Shown piece by piece: positions 47,902-56,498 of a stretch of DNA of 64,000 nt; positions within the stretch are counted from its first letter, which is position 1; each line of letters starts with the position of its first letter. Under the pieces are notes generated by a model, which made no database searches, was not told the origin of the DNA, and saw only the letters and a list, made by a program, of their open reading frames with translations. A program made the position numbers and the translations under genes. This stretch comes from Collinsella sp. (GTDB taxonomy: Bacteria > Actinomycetota > Coriobacteriia > Coriobacteriales > Coriobacteriaceae): contig JAHYYL010000006.1 of assembly GCA_019424965.1 (NCBI GenBank), forward strand, positions 1 through 64,000. The letters are read 5' to 3'.

Positions 47902-49602
47902 TTATTCGCCGGCGGGCGGTTGTGGTGCAGACGAAGACGGGGTCGAGCCCTCGCCACCATCCTGGCGCGGCTTGCGGGAACGGCGACGACGACGGCGCTT
48001 TTGACCCTGGTCGGCCGAGCCCTCGCCACCGCGATCCTCGCGCGGCTCGCGCTCGTCGCGAGCGGCGCCACGCGAAGCCTTGGCAGCCGCTCCCCCGCCA
48101 TCTCCGGGACGACGGCGCGTGACCTTGACCTCACCATCCGAGACCTGATCGGCAACGGAGGGCACTGAGGGCTTCTGTTGCGTGCCCGAGGAATGGCGAC
48201 GGCGCGGACGCGGCGCGCGCTCATCCTCGCCACGTGACTTGCCGCCCTTGTCGGCAGGCGCATCGGAGGCCGAGGGACCCTTGGAAGCGGCACCGGTCTC
48301 GCGAGCAGCTGCGGCGCGGAAGGCATCCTCGCGCTCCTCGCTCGACAGGTGACGGCGGCGACGACGCGTGGGGTTCATACCACCGCCGCGATTCTGCTGC
48401 TGGGGCTGCTGAACCTCGCGCTCGCGGGAGGCGTTCTTGCCTGCAGCTGCAGCCTCGCCGACATCGCCCGAGCCCGCGCGCTTGCGACGACGACGGCCAC
48501 CGGCGGCCTCCTCGGCCTCAGGCGTTGCGGCATTGCCACGGCCCTTTCCGCGGCCACGGCCCTCGCCCTGCCCCTGACCGGCGCGAGCATCGGAATCGGC
48601 ATCGCGACGACGGCGCTTGGGCATCGACGTACCGGCCAGACGGTCGGCGCTCGACAGGCCATCGCCCACGTCGACGCCGTTCTCGCGGTCGAGCTCCATG
48701 AGCGCCAGGCGCATCTCGGGCGACTCGATGCGCTCGAGCACATCGCGCGTCACGCAGTCGGGGCGGCAATTGCAGCCCTGCTCGGCAGCCTTCTTCTTGC
48801 AGCCCTCCGAGCAGGTCATATCGGCCAGGTTGACCTTAAAGACTTTGCCGTTCTCCAGGCGCAGCACCAGCTGCTCACGCGGCGTGTCATATTCCTGAAT
48901 ACGCGCCTTGCCGAGCGGCGTATCGATGAGCGTCTTCTTTTTGGGCGCGCGGCTCTTAAAGTCCTTGTAGGCCTCGAACTCGTAGCGCAGGCAGCACATC
49001 AGGCGGCCGCACACGCCGCTGATCTTGGACGAGTTGAGCGGCAGGTCCTGCTCTTTTGCCATGCGGATCGAGACGGGCTCAAACTGTCCGCCAAAGCGCG
49101 TGCAGCAGAGCTCCTGTCCGCACTGGGCATAGCCGCCCACCAGGCGGGTCTCGTCGCGCACGCCGATCTGGCGCATGTCGACGCGAATGTGCAGCGTCGA
49201 GGAAAGGTCCTTGACGAGCTGACGAAAATCGACGCGCTCCTCGGCCGCAAAATAGAACACGGCCTTCTCGCCGCCAAACAGGTACTCGACGCCCACCGGT
49301 TTCATCTCGAGGTCGAGCTCCTTGACCAGACGGCGGAAGTCGACCATGGCCTCGTCGCCCTGGATGGCCAGATCGTCGGCAAGCTGCAGGTCGATGTCGC
49401 TCGCCACGCGCAGCACGGGCTTGAGCGGCTGACCGATCTCGTCTTGCGGCACCTCGAAGGGATCGGCCGTAACCAAGCCGATCTCGGTTCCGCGCTCGGT
49501 GGAGCAAATGGCATGATCGGCCTCGAGGATATCCAGGTCCTGCGGGTCAAACCACAGGTCGCGCGAGGCGTAGGTAAACTTAACGGGTACGACTAACGGC
49601 AT
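47902..49602 (-). CDS. ricT: PSP1-domain protein RicT (YaaT)
   Basis: A 566-residue protein. Residues 1-285 are the PSP1/RicT core with the iron-sulfur ligand cysteines in YAQCGQELCCTRFGG and GVCGRLMCCLRYEFEAY (about 160-210), plus a further cluster GCKKKAAEQGCNCRPDC. In Bacillus RicT with RicA/RicF promotes mRNA maturation by RNase Y. The C-terminal 260 residues are low-complexity, rich in Arg, Glu, Gly and Ala, and absent from short homologues; they may bind RNA. The start overlaps the end of holB by 10 bp. Confidence 0.9.
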   Translation of the reverse strand: MPLVVPVKFTYASRDLWFDPQDLDILEADHAICSTERGTEIGLVTADPFEVPQDEIGQPLKPVLRVASDIDLQLADDLAIQGDEAMVDFRRLVKELDLEMKPVGVEYLFGGEKAVFYFAAEERVDFRQLVKDLSSTLHIRVDMRQIGVRDETRLVGGYAQCGQELCCTRFGGQFEPVSIRMAKEQDLPLNSSKISGVCGRLMCCLRYEFEAYKDFKSRAPKKKTLIDTPLGKARIQEYDTPREQLVLRLENGKVFKVNLADMTCSEGCKKKAAEQGCNCRPDCVTRDVLERIESPEMRLALMELDRENGVDVGDGLSSADRLAGTSMPKRRRRDADSDARAGQGQGEGRGRGKGRGNAATPEAEEAAGGRRRRKRAGSGDVGEAAAAGKNASREREVQQPQQQNRGGGMNPTRRRRRHLSSEEREDAFRAAAARETGAASKGPSASDAPADKGGKSRGEDERAPRPRRRHSSGTQQKPSVPSVADQVSDGEVKVTRRRPGDGGGAAAKASRGAARDEREPREDRGGEGSADQGQKRRRRRRSRKPRQDGGEGSTPSSSAPQPPAGE

Positions 49603-50720
49603 TTCAGTGCCTTCCTGATATCGAACAGCATGACCTCGATGGCCAGCTGGGGAGTAACGTTTCTGGCGATGTTGTGCTCGGCGGTTGCGACCGCCTCGAG
49701 CGCCTGGGTGGCACCCGCAACATTCGTCGCAGCGGCAAGCCGACCGATCGTGTCACGCACGTCTTCGTTCACCACGTCGGCCGCCTCGTCCTGAAGTGTC
49801 AGCAGCACGTCGCGCATGAGCGTCCGCGCGCTCGCCAGCGCTTCCATGATACCCGAACGCTCGCGCGCGTTGAGTTCGCGCTTGTTGCGGTCCTCAAGCT
49901 GCTTCAATGCTCCACGCGACAGGTAGTCGGCATTTTGCTCGAGTACCTTTTCCTGCGTGGACTTGACCTCGGCGAGCGGCGCCTTGACGGCGACGATGAG
50001 CGACTTGGCGCGACTGAGCACGTCGGCCTCGTCGGCGGCAATGAGTGAGTCGATGGCACGGACCATCTGACGGCGGGCGTCCTGGCGCTCGGCGCTCTTA
50101 AGAAACTCGATGCCGCGTGTGGGGCTTCCCGCCACGGCGACCGCCATGCGGCAACGCGCGGGGTCCTGGCCGGTGGCGCGGCTCACGGCCTGCGCGGCGA
50201 CGGCGGGCGACACCAGCCGAAACGGCACGCACTGGCAGCGGCTCACGATGGTGGGCAGCATCACGTCTGCCGAGGTGCCCAGCAAGATGAACATAACGCC
50301 CTCGGGCGGCTCCTCGAGTGTCTTGAGCAGTGCGTTGGCGGTGTTGGCGCGCAGTTGCTCGGCACGGTCGATGATGTAGACCTTGGCCTTGGCGCGAATG
50401 GGTGCCAGCGGCACGTCATCGAGCAGCTCGCGGGTCTGGGCAATAAGATAGCCCGTGGCGCTCTCGGGCGTGTAATAGTGCACGTCGGGATGCGTATGCC
50501 GAGAGACGCGCACGCAACTGTCGCATGCGCCGCAGCCGTCCTGCTCGCACAGGAAGGCTTGGGCGAGCGCCCACGCGGCATCGAGCTTGCCCGCGCCGGG
50601 CGCGCCCAAAAACAGGTAGGCGTGCGATGCACGGCCGCTGGCGACGGCATTGGTCAAAAAGTCGCGCACGCGCTCTTGGGTGTCGAGCTTGGCCAGCAGG
50701 CTTGCCTGAGCGGGGGCCAT
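49593..50720 (-). CDS. holB: DNA polymerase III subunit delta prime
   Basis: A 375-residue clamp-loader subunit. AAA+ features: HAYLFLGAPGAGKLDAA (Walker-A-like, about 33-49), zinc-binding CEQDGCGACDSC (about 57-68), AKVYIIDRAEQL (Walker B region), LLKTLEEPPEGVMFIL and the arginine-finger-proximal IVSRCQCVPFRL. ATG 50720 follows AAGGAGG, one base behind tmk. The tmk-holB-ricT order is conserved in many Gram-positive bacteria. Confidence 0.93.
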   Translation of the reverse strand: MAPAQASLLAKLDTQERVRDFLTNAVASGRASHAYLFLGAPGAGKLDAAWALAQAFLCEQDGCGACDSCVRVSRHTHPDVHYYTPESATGYLIAQTRELLDDVPLAPIRAKAKVYIIDRAEQLRANTANALLKTLEEPPEGVMFILLGTSADVMLPTIVSRCQCVPFRLVSPAVAAQAVSRATGQDPARCRMAVAVAGSPTRGIEFLKSAERQDARRQMVRAIDSLIAADEADVLSRAKSLIVAVKAPLAEVKSTQEKVLEQNADYLSRGALKQLEDRNKRELNARERSGIMEALASARTLMRDVLLTLQDEAADVVNEDVRDTIGRLAAATNVAGATQALEAVATAEHNIARNVTPQLAIEVMLFDIRKALKCR

Positions 50721-50721
50721 G

Positions 50722-51405
50722 TTACTCGGCCTCCTTGGCAAGCGCGGCGGCGACAGCATCCTGGGGGATATCGAGACCGTACGCGCGAACCTGCTCGACC
50801 GTCTTCTCGAAAACTACCTCGACGGTCGTAGTGGCGTCGATGAGCTTTACGCGGTTTGGCTCCTCGGCAGCAATGGCGCAAAACCCCTCGTAGACACGCT
50901 CCTGGAATGCCATGCCCTTAGCCTCCATGCGATCTGCCGCGCCACGGGCTGCCATGCGTAGCGCCGCCTGCTCGGGCGTGATGTGGTAGACGAGTGTGAG
51001 CGCCGGGTGCGTTCCCGCGACGGCCAGGTTGTTGGCGTCGCGCACCATCTGGCGATCGAGGCCGTCGGCAAACGCCTGGTAGCAGGTCGTGGAATCGTAG
51101 AAGCGATCGCACAGGACCACCTTGCCGGCAGCGAGGGCGGGGGCTATGACCTCGTGCACCAGCTGGGCACGCGCGGCCTCGTAGAGCAACAGCTCGCAGG
51201 TATCGCCCATCGCCATATTGGCGGGGTCGAGCAGCAGGGCGCGGATCTTTTCGCTGATGGCGGTGCCGCCCGGTTCGCGCAGGCTCACAACCTGGTGGCC
51301 AGCGAGGTCGAGCGCACGGGCAAGCAGACGCGCCTGCGTGGACTTGCCGGCACCGTCGACGCCCTCGAGCGTGATAAAGCTATGTTGAGCAGGCTCAAAA
51401 GCCAT
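50722..51405 (-). CDS. tmk: Thymidylate kinase
   Basis: A 227-residue dTMP kinase. P-loop LEGVDGAGKSTQAR at 13-26, DRX motif CDRFYDSTTCYQAF (about 99-112), LREPGGTAISEKIR and the LID segment AARGAADRMEAKG. It makes dTDP for DNA synthesis. First gene of the tmk-holB-ricT-comF-nuclease-like unit. The 17 residues beyond the usual length are at the Ala-rich C-terminus. Confidence 0.95.
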   Translation of the reverse strand: MAFEPAQHSFITLEGVDGAGKSTQARLLARALDLAGHQVVSLREPGGTAISEKIRALLLDPANMAMGDTCELLLYEAARAQLVHEVIAPALAAGKVVLCDRFYDSTTCYQAFADGLDRQMVRDANNLAVAGTHPALTLVYHITPEQAALRMAARGAADRMEAKGMAFQERVYEGFCAIAAEEPNRVKLIDATTTVEVVFEKTVEQVRAYGLDIPQDAVAAALAKEAE

Positions 51406-51509
51406 GGGCGCAGCCCCTTCCTACAAGGCGCGTAAATGCAGATATATCAACTAAGCCATGATACCCCAGTGCTCGGCGCGTCCCCAATGGCTAAAGGCGC
51501 CTTTCCAAA

Positions 51510-51574
51510 GTTGCGGTGAAATAGGGACTGATTGAAGCTCTAAGACCGCCAAACAGTCCCTATTTCACCGCAAC
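51510..51574. repeat. Perfect 21-bp inverted repeat
   Basis: GTTGCGGTGAAATAGGGAC (plus TG; 51510-51530) and its exact complement at 51554-51574 with 23 bp between. Just left of it GCGTCCCCAATGGCTA (51478-51493) resembles the end of the 43-bp repeat. It lies in the promoter gap between tmk and the zinc-ribbon gene. Confidence 0.85.
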
Positions 51575-51644
51575 GTATGATGGGGAATTTTGGATGCTGG
51601 GTATAATCGTCGTATTGCATTGAAATGTGGCGAAAGGAGTGGCA

Positions 51645-52628
51645 ATGTCTCGGTATTGCGCCTCGTGCGGCAAGCGTCTTGCAGATGATGCCAAGTTCTG
51701 CACCTCGTGCGGTGCACCCGTTGAGCAAACAGCCGCGAGCGATAGCCAGCCCGCTTTTGAGCAGACCGGCTCCCTTGATGCGCCGCAAGCCAAGGCGGAC
51801 GACCCCCTCGCCTATAGCCCCGACCCCGCCGCAAGGGCCGAGGCCGTCGAGACCACGCAGCGCATACCCGTCGCGAGCGGCTCGCCCCAACAGCAGCCGG
51901 CTCCCGCATACGCGCCCGCTTCGCCACAGACCCCCGCTCCCAAAAAGAGCGGCACCGGGCCGCTTATCGCCGTTATCGTTGTGCTGGTGGCGATCATCAT
52001 CGCCCTGGTCATCTTCTTTGCGATCAGACCGTTCGACAACGCCGCCACGCAGACGACTGCCGAGGTAGCTAAGCTGCACCATGACGTCGACGACGATGAC
52101 CTAAAGCCTCTCGGCAATCCCAACAGCCTGTACGACGATGATGACGATGACGACGAGGATGGCGGCGAAGCAACGCTCTCCGAGCAGAACCTCTACCGTC
52201 GCCTGAGCGAATACTACGACCTGCTCGAAGATCTCGACAGCCAGGTCCGTGGCTGCGCGCAGAACTTCAACGGCAACTATCTGGAAGAGGATCGAACCAC
52301 CCGTCAAAATCTCGCCGACGTCGCCGAGCGCACGGAGGACACCATCGAGCAGTATTACGATATTGTCGAGGACCTGGACGTCCCCATGAGCTCCAAGAAC
52401 TACAGCTCTTGGAAAGACATCGTTGCCCTGTATGACGACCTGGACAACCGCATCGATGCGATCTGCGATGCCTGGGAGATCAGCCTAAAGTACGCAAAGC
52501 CCGCGGACCATAAGGACGAAATCGTGGCGCCGCTGGCAGGCGACAACGAGCCGGGAACCAACAGCAACAAGTACCGTCAGGACTTTGAGGACCGCTATCC
52601 CGGCGCCAAGCCCGTCGAGGTGAACTAG
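51645..52628 (+). CDS. Zinc-ribbon membrane protein of unknown function
   Basis: A 327-residue protein. N-terminal zinc ribbon YCASCGKRLADDAKFCTSCG (4-23), a Pro/Ala/Gln-rich linker to residue 100, one membrane helix (about 105-127, LIAVIVVLVAIIIALVIFF), then an extracytoplasmic domain with an Asp run (YDDDDDDDEDGG) and helical segments with conserved Tyr/Asp. It resembles zinc_ribbon_2 proteins with unassigned C-terminal domains. AAAGGAG precedes ATG 51645; six upstream in-frame codons are unlikely to be used. Confidence 0.75.
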   Translation: MSRYCASCGKRLADDAKFCTSCGAPVEQTAASDSQPAFEQTGSLDAPQAKADDPLAYSPDPAARAEAVETTQRIPVASGSPQQQPAPAYAPASPQTPAPKKSGTGPLIAVIVVLVAIIIALVIFFAIRPFDNAATQTTAEVAKLHHDVDDDDLKPLGNPNSLYDDDDDDDEDGGEATLSEQNLYRRLSEYYDLLEDLDSQVRGCAQNFNGNYLEEDRTTRQNLADVAERTEDTIEQYYDIVEDLDVPMSSKNYSSWKDIVALYDDLDNRIDAICDAWEISLKYAKPADHKDEIVAPLAGDNEPGTNSNKYRQDFEDRYPGAKPVEVN

Positions 52629-52638
52629 TCGCATGCGA

Positions 52639-52681
52639 CGTTCTTAAACGACTAGTCATTAAAGAACGTCCCCAATGACTA
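52639..52681. repeat. 43-bp CTAG-centred repeat, copy 2
   Basis: Same as 7719-7761 with one mismatch. In this copy the first 31-32 bp (ACGTTCTTAAACGACTAG and onward, from 52638) form a more complete palindrome than copy 1. Confidence 0.85.
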
Positions 52682-52685
52682 AGAC

Positions 52686-52723
52686 AAAAACGAGCGATGA
52701 TCATAGACCCTCGCTCGTTTTTT
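52686..52723. terminator. Bidirectional terminator
   Basis: AAAAACGAGCGA (52686-52697) with TCGCTCGTTTTT (52711-52722); T-rich on both strands, between convergent genes. Confidence 0.9.
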
Positions 52724-52750
52724 GTTTTGGGCAATGTTTCGGCTGCGCCG

Positions 52751-55342
52751 CTACTTGTCGGCGGCCTTCTTGGTGGTCGTCTTTTTCGCGGCAGTCTTCT
52801 TGGCAGTCGACTTCTTGGCGGTCGAAGTCTTCTTTGCCGCCGTGGTCTTCTTGGCCGTGCTCGCCTTGGTCGCGGTCTTGCGGCCGCGGGCGGGCTTCTT
52901 CTCCTTGGTCGGGCAGTCCATGTTGACGCAGATACGCCACGGACCGCGCGCTGTGTTGACCACCACGATGGGGGCGCCGCACTCGGGACAGGTCTCACCC
53001 GTCGCCTCGAGTTTGCCACGCGCCGGCAGCGGATAGCTCACGCCGCAATCGTCATAGTTGGTGCAGCGGATAAAGCGCTTGCCGCTCTTTTCGCTCTTGT
53101 GTGCGATCAGGTCGCCGTGACGCCCAGCCTCGGCACACACCTTGCACTCGCCCACCTTAAGGTCGGGCTCGTAGTTGGTGGGGCACGTCGGATTCACGCA
53201 AATCTCGAAAGCCTTCTGGCGGAACGGCTGGCACTTAATGCGCGGTGCACCGCATTCGGGGCACACGGCAGCCTCGCCCTCGAGCGGGCTCACCTTGACG
53301 CCGCTCGGCACCGGATAGGTCACATCGCAGTCGGGCCATCCCATGCAGCCGATAAAGCTGCCGCGGGTCTTGGCGCTCGTCTTCATAACCAAGTCCTTGC
53401 CGCACTTGGGACAAGCGCCCACACGCGCATCGGCCGTGACGGCGTCGCTGATAGCGTCGCCCAGTTCCTGCGTATGCTTGAGCAGCTCGTCGAGCACGCC
53501 GGCCAGCAGCGCGCGCGAGTGCGTCACGACATGCTCTTCGGTATCCTCGCCGCGCTCCACGCGGGTCATATCGCCGTCGAGCTCGCTGGTCATATCGGGG
53601 CTCGTGATGCGCGGGGCAAACTGCGTCAGCGCGTCGATGATGGCGATGCCCAGCTGGCTCGGCTCCACAGGATCGTTTTTGAGGTAGCGCACGGCGTACA
53701 GGCGCTCGATGATGCTCGCGCGCGTGGACTTGGTACCCAGGCCACGCTTTTCCATCTCCTGCACGAGCTTGCCCTGGCTGTAGCGCGCGGGCGGCTCGGT
53801 CTGCTTGGCCTCGAGCTTAATGTCGAACACATCGACCGTGTCACCCTGCTCCAGCGGCGGCATCTGCTCGTCGCGCTTGAGTCCGTACGGGTACGCCTCG
53901 CGGAAACCCGGGGTCACGAGCACATCGCCCGAAGCCACGAACGGCTCGCCGTTCACGTCGAGCTCGAGCTTGGTGTTCTCGATGGTCGCGGGACCCATAA
54001 GCGTCGCCAGGAAGCGGCGGGCGATGAGGTCGTAGAGCTTGCGCTGGCCGCCATCGAGCGTGGACGGATCGCCCTCGCCCGTGGGATAGATAGGCGGGTG
54101 GTCGGTGGTCTCGACTTTGCCCCGCGTGGGCTTCATGGGGCCGGCGAGCACCTTTTTGCATACAGGTGCCAGCGCCGGATTGATCTTTGCCAGGTCGCTC
54201 ACCACGGCGCCCAGGTCGAGCGTCGCGGGGTACACGGTGTTGTCGACACGCGGGTAGCTGATGAGGCCCGCCATGTAGAGGGACTCGGCGATGCGCATGG
54301 TACGCGCAGGCGAGATGCCCTCGGCTGCGGCGGCAGCCTGCAGCGAAGTGGTCGCAAACGGCGTGGGCGGCTGCTGCTTGCGCGAACGCTTGGTCACCGC
54401 GGCGACGGTTGCCGTCGCAACGCCGTCAACATGGCCGTACGCCGTCTCGGCAGCATCCTTGTCGGTAAAGCGCGCCGTCTTGTGCGCAATCTTAAAGCGG
54501 TCGTCCTCGGCAGCACCCTGCGCGGCGCCCATGCCGCGGATCTGCCAATAGTCCTCGGGCACAAACGCCATGCGCTCGCGCTCGCGCTCAACCACCAGGG
54601 CGAGCGTCGGCGTCTGCACACGGCCGGCGGAACGCACGTTGCCAAAGCCGCCAAACTTGGCGAGCGTCAGGTAGCGCGTGAGCACCGCGCCCCAAATGAG
54701 GTCGATGTGCTGACGGCTCTCGCCGGCGTCGGCCAAGTTCTGGTCGAGCGAGACGAGATTATCAAAGGCCTGCGTAATCTCGGCCTTGGTAAACGAAGAA
54801 TACTGGGCGCGGGCGACCGGCAAGTCGGGCGCAACCTCGCGCACCTTGTTGAGGGCGTCCGAACCGATCAGCTCGCCCTCGCGATCGAAGTCCGTGGCGA
54901 TAATGACGCTGTCGGACTTTTTAGCGAGGTTCTTGAGCGAACGAATGAGCTCCTTCTCGGCCGGCAGCTTAATGACAGGCGCCCAGGTGAGGTAAGGCAG
55001 GCTCTCGAGCTTCCAGCCCTTGATGGAAATGCCATCGGCAAGGAACGGCTTACGCTTGGTGTCGTAAGGCGGACGAGCCAGGCCATCGGGCATGTCGGCC
55101 GGCAGTATCTCACCGTCCTCGGTGACCGAATACCAGCCCAGCTTTTTATCGAACAGCACGCTGTCGCAAAAATCGGGCGCAAGGATGTGACCGGCAAGGC
55201 CGATCGTCACGCACTCCTCGCCCTTCCACTCAAAACGGTAGATGGCGGTGTTGTACACCTTGTCCTTTTTGGGCTTGCCCGTGGACAGACGCTCGGCAAT
55301 CTGACGCGCGGCGTCGTTTTTCTCGGCGATGATGAGCTTCAA
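52751..55342 (-). CDS. topA: Type IA DNA topoisomerase I (archaeal-like)
   Basis: An 863-residue topoisomerase relaxing negative supercoils. TOPRIM region MKLIIAEKNDAARQIAERLS and TDFDREGELIG (150-160), catalytic Tyr363 in LISYPRVDNT, and TKSTRASIIERL. The N-terminal sequence is nearer the archaeal topoisomerase I / topoisomerase III branch than E. coli TopA. From about 650 to 825 there are four zinc-ribbon modules (CPKC, CPEC, CKVC, CPEC pairs), and the last 40 residues are Lys/Ala/Thr repeats (AKKTTAAKKTSTAKK) like histone H1 tails, as in actinobacterial TopA. Confidence 0.92.
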   Translation of the reverse strand: MKLIIAEKNDAARQIAERLSTGKPKKDKVYNTAIYRFEWKGEECVTIGLAGHILAPDFCDSVLFDKKLGWYSVTEDGEILPADMPDGLARPPYDTKRKPFLADGISIKGWKLESLPYLTWAPVIKLPAEKELIRSLKNLAKKSDSVIIATDFDREGELIGSDALNKVREVAPDLPVARAQYSSFTKAEITQAFDNLVSLDQNLADAGESRQHIDLIWGAVLTRYLTLAKFGGFGNVRSAGRVQTPTLALVVERERERMAFVPEDYWQIRGMGAAQGAAEDDRFKIAHKTARFTDKDAAETAYGHVDGVATATVAAVTKRSRKQQPPTPFATTSLQAAAAAEGISPARTMRIAESLYMAGLISYPRVDNTVYPATLDLGAVVSDLAKINPALAPVCKKVLAGPMKPTRGKVETTDHPPIYPTGEGDPSTLDGGQRKLYDLIARRFLATLMGPATIENTKLELDVNGEPFVASGDVLVTPGFREAYPYGLKRDEQMPPLEQGDTVDVFDIKLEAKQTEPPARYSQGKLVQEMEKRGLGTKSTRASIIERLYAVRYLKNDPVEPSQLGIAIIDALTQFAPRITSPDMTSELDGDMTRVERGEDTEEHVVTHSRALLAGVLDELLKHTQELGDAISDAVTADARVGACPKCGKDLVMKTSAKTRGSFIGCMGWPDCDVTYPVPSGVKVSPLEGEAAVCPECGAPRIKCQPFRQKAFEICVNPTCPTNYEPDLKVGECKVCAEAGRHGDLIAHKSEKSGKRFIRCTNYDDCGVSYPLPARGKLEATGETCPECGAPIVVVNTARGPWRICVNMDCPTKEKKPARGRKTATKASTAKKTTAAKKTSTAKKSTAKKTAAKKTTTKKAADK

Positions 55343-55396
55343 AAGAGGCTCCTATCTCGTATCTCTGCGGCTACGCCCGCCCGTATGGCGGCCGAC

Positions 55397-56080
55397 TTAC
55401 GCCCTTGCTTGCTCAATCTGCCCGATGAGCCAATCGCACCAGGCATCCATGCCCTCGCCCTTACGCGCGCTCACGGAAAACCGCGGCGCCTGCGGATTGA
55501 GGTCATCGAGTGTCTTAGTATACCTATCCATGTCAAAATCGAAAGCCGGGGCCACATCGACCTTGTTGAGCAGCTGCGCGCCGGCGTGCTGGAAGATGCC
55601 CGGGTACTTGATGGGCTTGTCGTCGCCCTCGGGCACCGAGAGAATCATGATGGACAGGTTTTCGCCCAGGTCAAAGTCGACTGGGCAGACCAGGTTACCC
55701 ACGTTTTCGATAAAGATGACGTCGATGTTTTGAAGACCCACAGCCTGGTCGAAGGCGTCAACTGCCTCCATGATCATGTTGCCCTCGAGATGGCACAGGC
55801 CGCCCGTGTTGATCTGGATGGCGGGCATGCCGGCTTCCTTCATGGTGATGGCGTCGACATCCGAGGCGATATCGCCCTCGATGACGGCACAGCGCAGGCC
55901 GGCCTTGTCACGTAGACGCTCGTTGGTGCCCAGGATCGTGGTAGTCTTGCCCGAGCCGGGGCTCGACAACACATTGATCACATAGGTGTTTGTCTCTTCA
56001 AATCGCTGTCGCAGCTGATCTGCCAGGCGCTCATTGCGCGACAGAATCGGCGACACGATATCAATCGTTTTCTCGGCCAT
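55397..56080 (-). CDS. hypB: Hydrogenase nickel incorporation GTPase HypB
   Basis: A 227-residue GTPase that inserts nickel into hydrogenase or supports urease maturation. Walker A in VLSSPGSGKTTTIL (about 38-51), GDIASDVDAI, metal-site Cys and His in GGLCHLEGNMI, VFIENVGNLVCP and the guanine-recognition NKVDV. The His-rich N-terminal nickel store found in some HypB is missing. ATG 56080 follows AAGGAG. It is 55 bp behind hypA; no hydrogenase genes are in the window. Confidence 0.95.
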   Translation of the reverse strand: MAEKTIDIVSPILSRNERLADQLRQRFEETNTYVINVLSSPGSGKTTTILGTNERLRDKAGLRCAVIEGDIASDVDAITMKEAGMPAIQINTGGLCHLEGNMIMEAVDAFDQAVGLQNIDVIFIENVGNLVCPVDFDLGENLSIMILSVPEGDDKPIKYPGIFQHAGAQLLNKVDVAPAFDFDMDRYTKTLDDLNPQAPRFSVSARKGEGMDAWCDWLIGQIEQARA

Positions 56081-56135
56081 ATTCGGCACTCCTTAATTTC
56101 CAACATTTATACCCCGTCCCCAGGTGGCTGGCGGG

Positions 56136-56492
56136 CTAATCGTCGGGGGTTTCGATTTCTATACTGGCGATGTCGAGCTCGCGGCCGTGCAGCAGGCGCA
56201 CATTGGCGCCACCGCACTGGGGACAACGGCAATGGAAGCGGTCGTGCTCAAAGACCTCGCCGCAGTCCAGACACTCGCTTTGTGGATGGACTTCCTCTAC
56301 GGCAAGCTCGCAGCCGCGCGTGAGCGGGTCCTCGTCGCGAAATGTCTCCCATGCAAAGTCGAGTGCCTCGCGCACGACCTCGGTCATATCCCCGATACGC
56401 AGCGTTACCAAAACGGCGCGCGAGGCCCCCGCCCCACGCGCCGCGCGAATCACTGTATCGAGTATGCCGTTGACAATGCCAACCTCGTGCAT
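56136..56492 (-). CDS. hypA: Hydrogenase maturation nickel-binding protein HypA
   Basis: A 118-residue HypA with the nickel-binding N-terminus MHEVGI (His2) and the zinc site SECLDCG and CRCPQCGG (about 73-95). It hands nickel to the hydrogenase large subunit with HypB. Six bases separate it from tatC upstream on the same strand, so Tat export and nickel-enzyme maturation are co-transcribed. Confidence 0.94.
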   Translation of the reverse strand: MHEVGIVNGILDTVIRAARGAGASRAVLVTLRIGDMTEVVREALDFAWETFRDEDPLTRGCELAVEEVHPQSECLDCGEVFEHDRFHCRCPQCGGANVRLLHGRELDIASIEIETPDD

Positions 56493-56498
56493 ACCGAT

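Noticed and set aside
52697..55915. A 1072-codon plus-strand frame opposite the topoisomerase and hypB
   Set aside because: Antisense shadow of GC-rich codons; no ribosome site or recognisable domain, while the minus strand encodes clear TopA and HypB.
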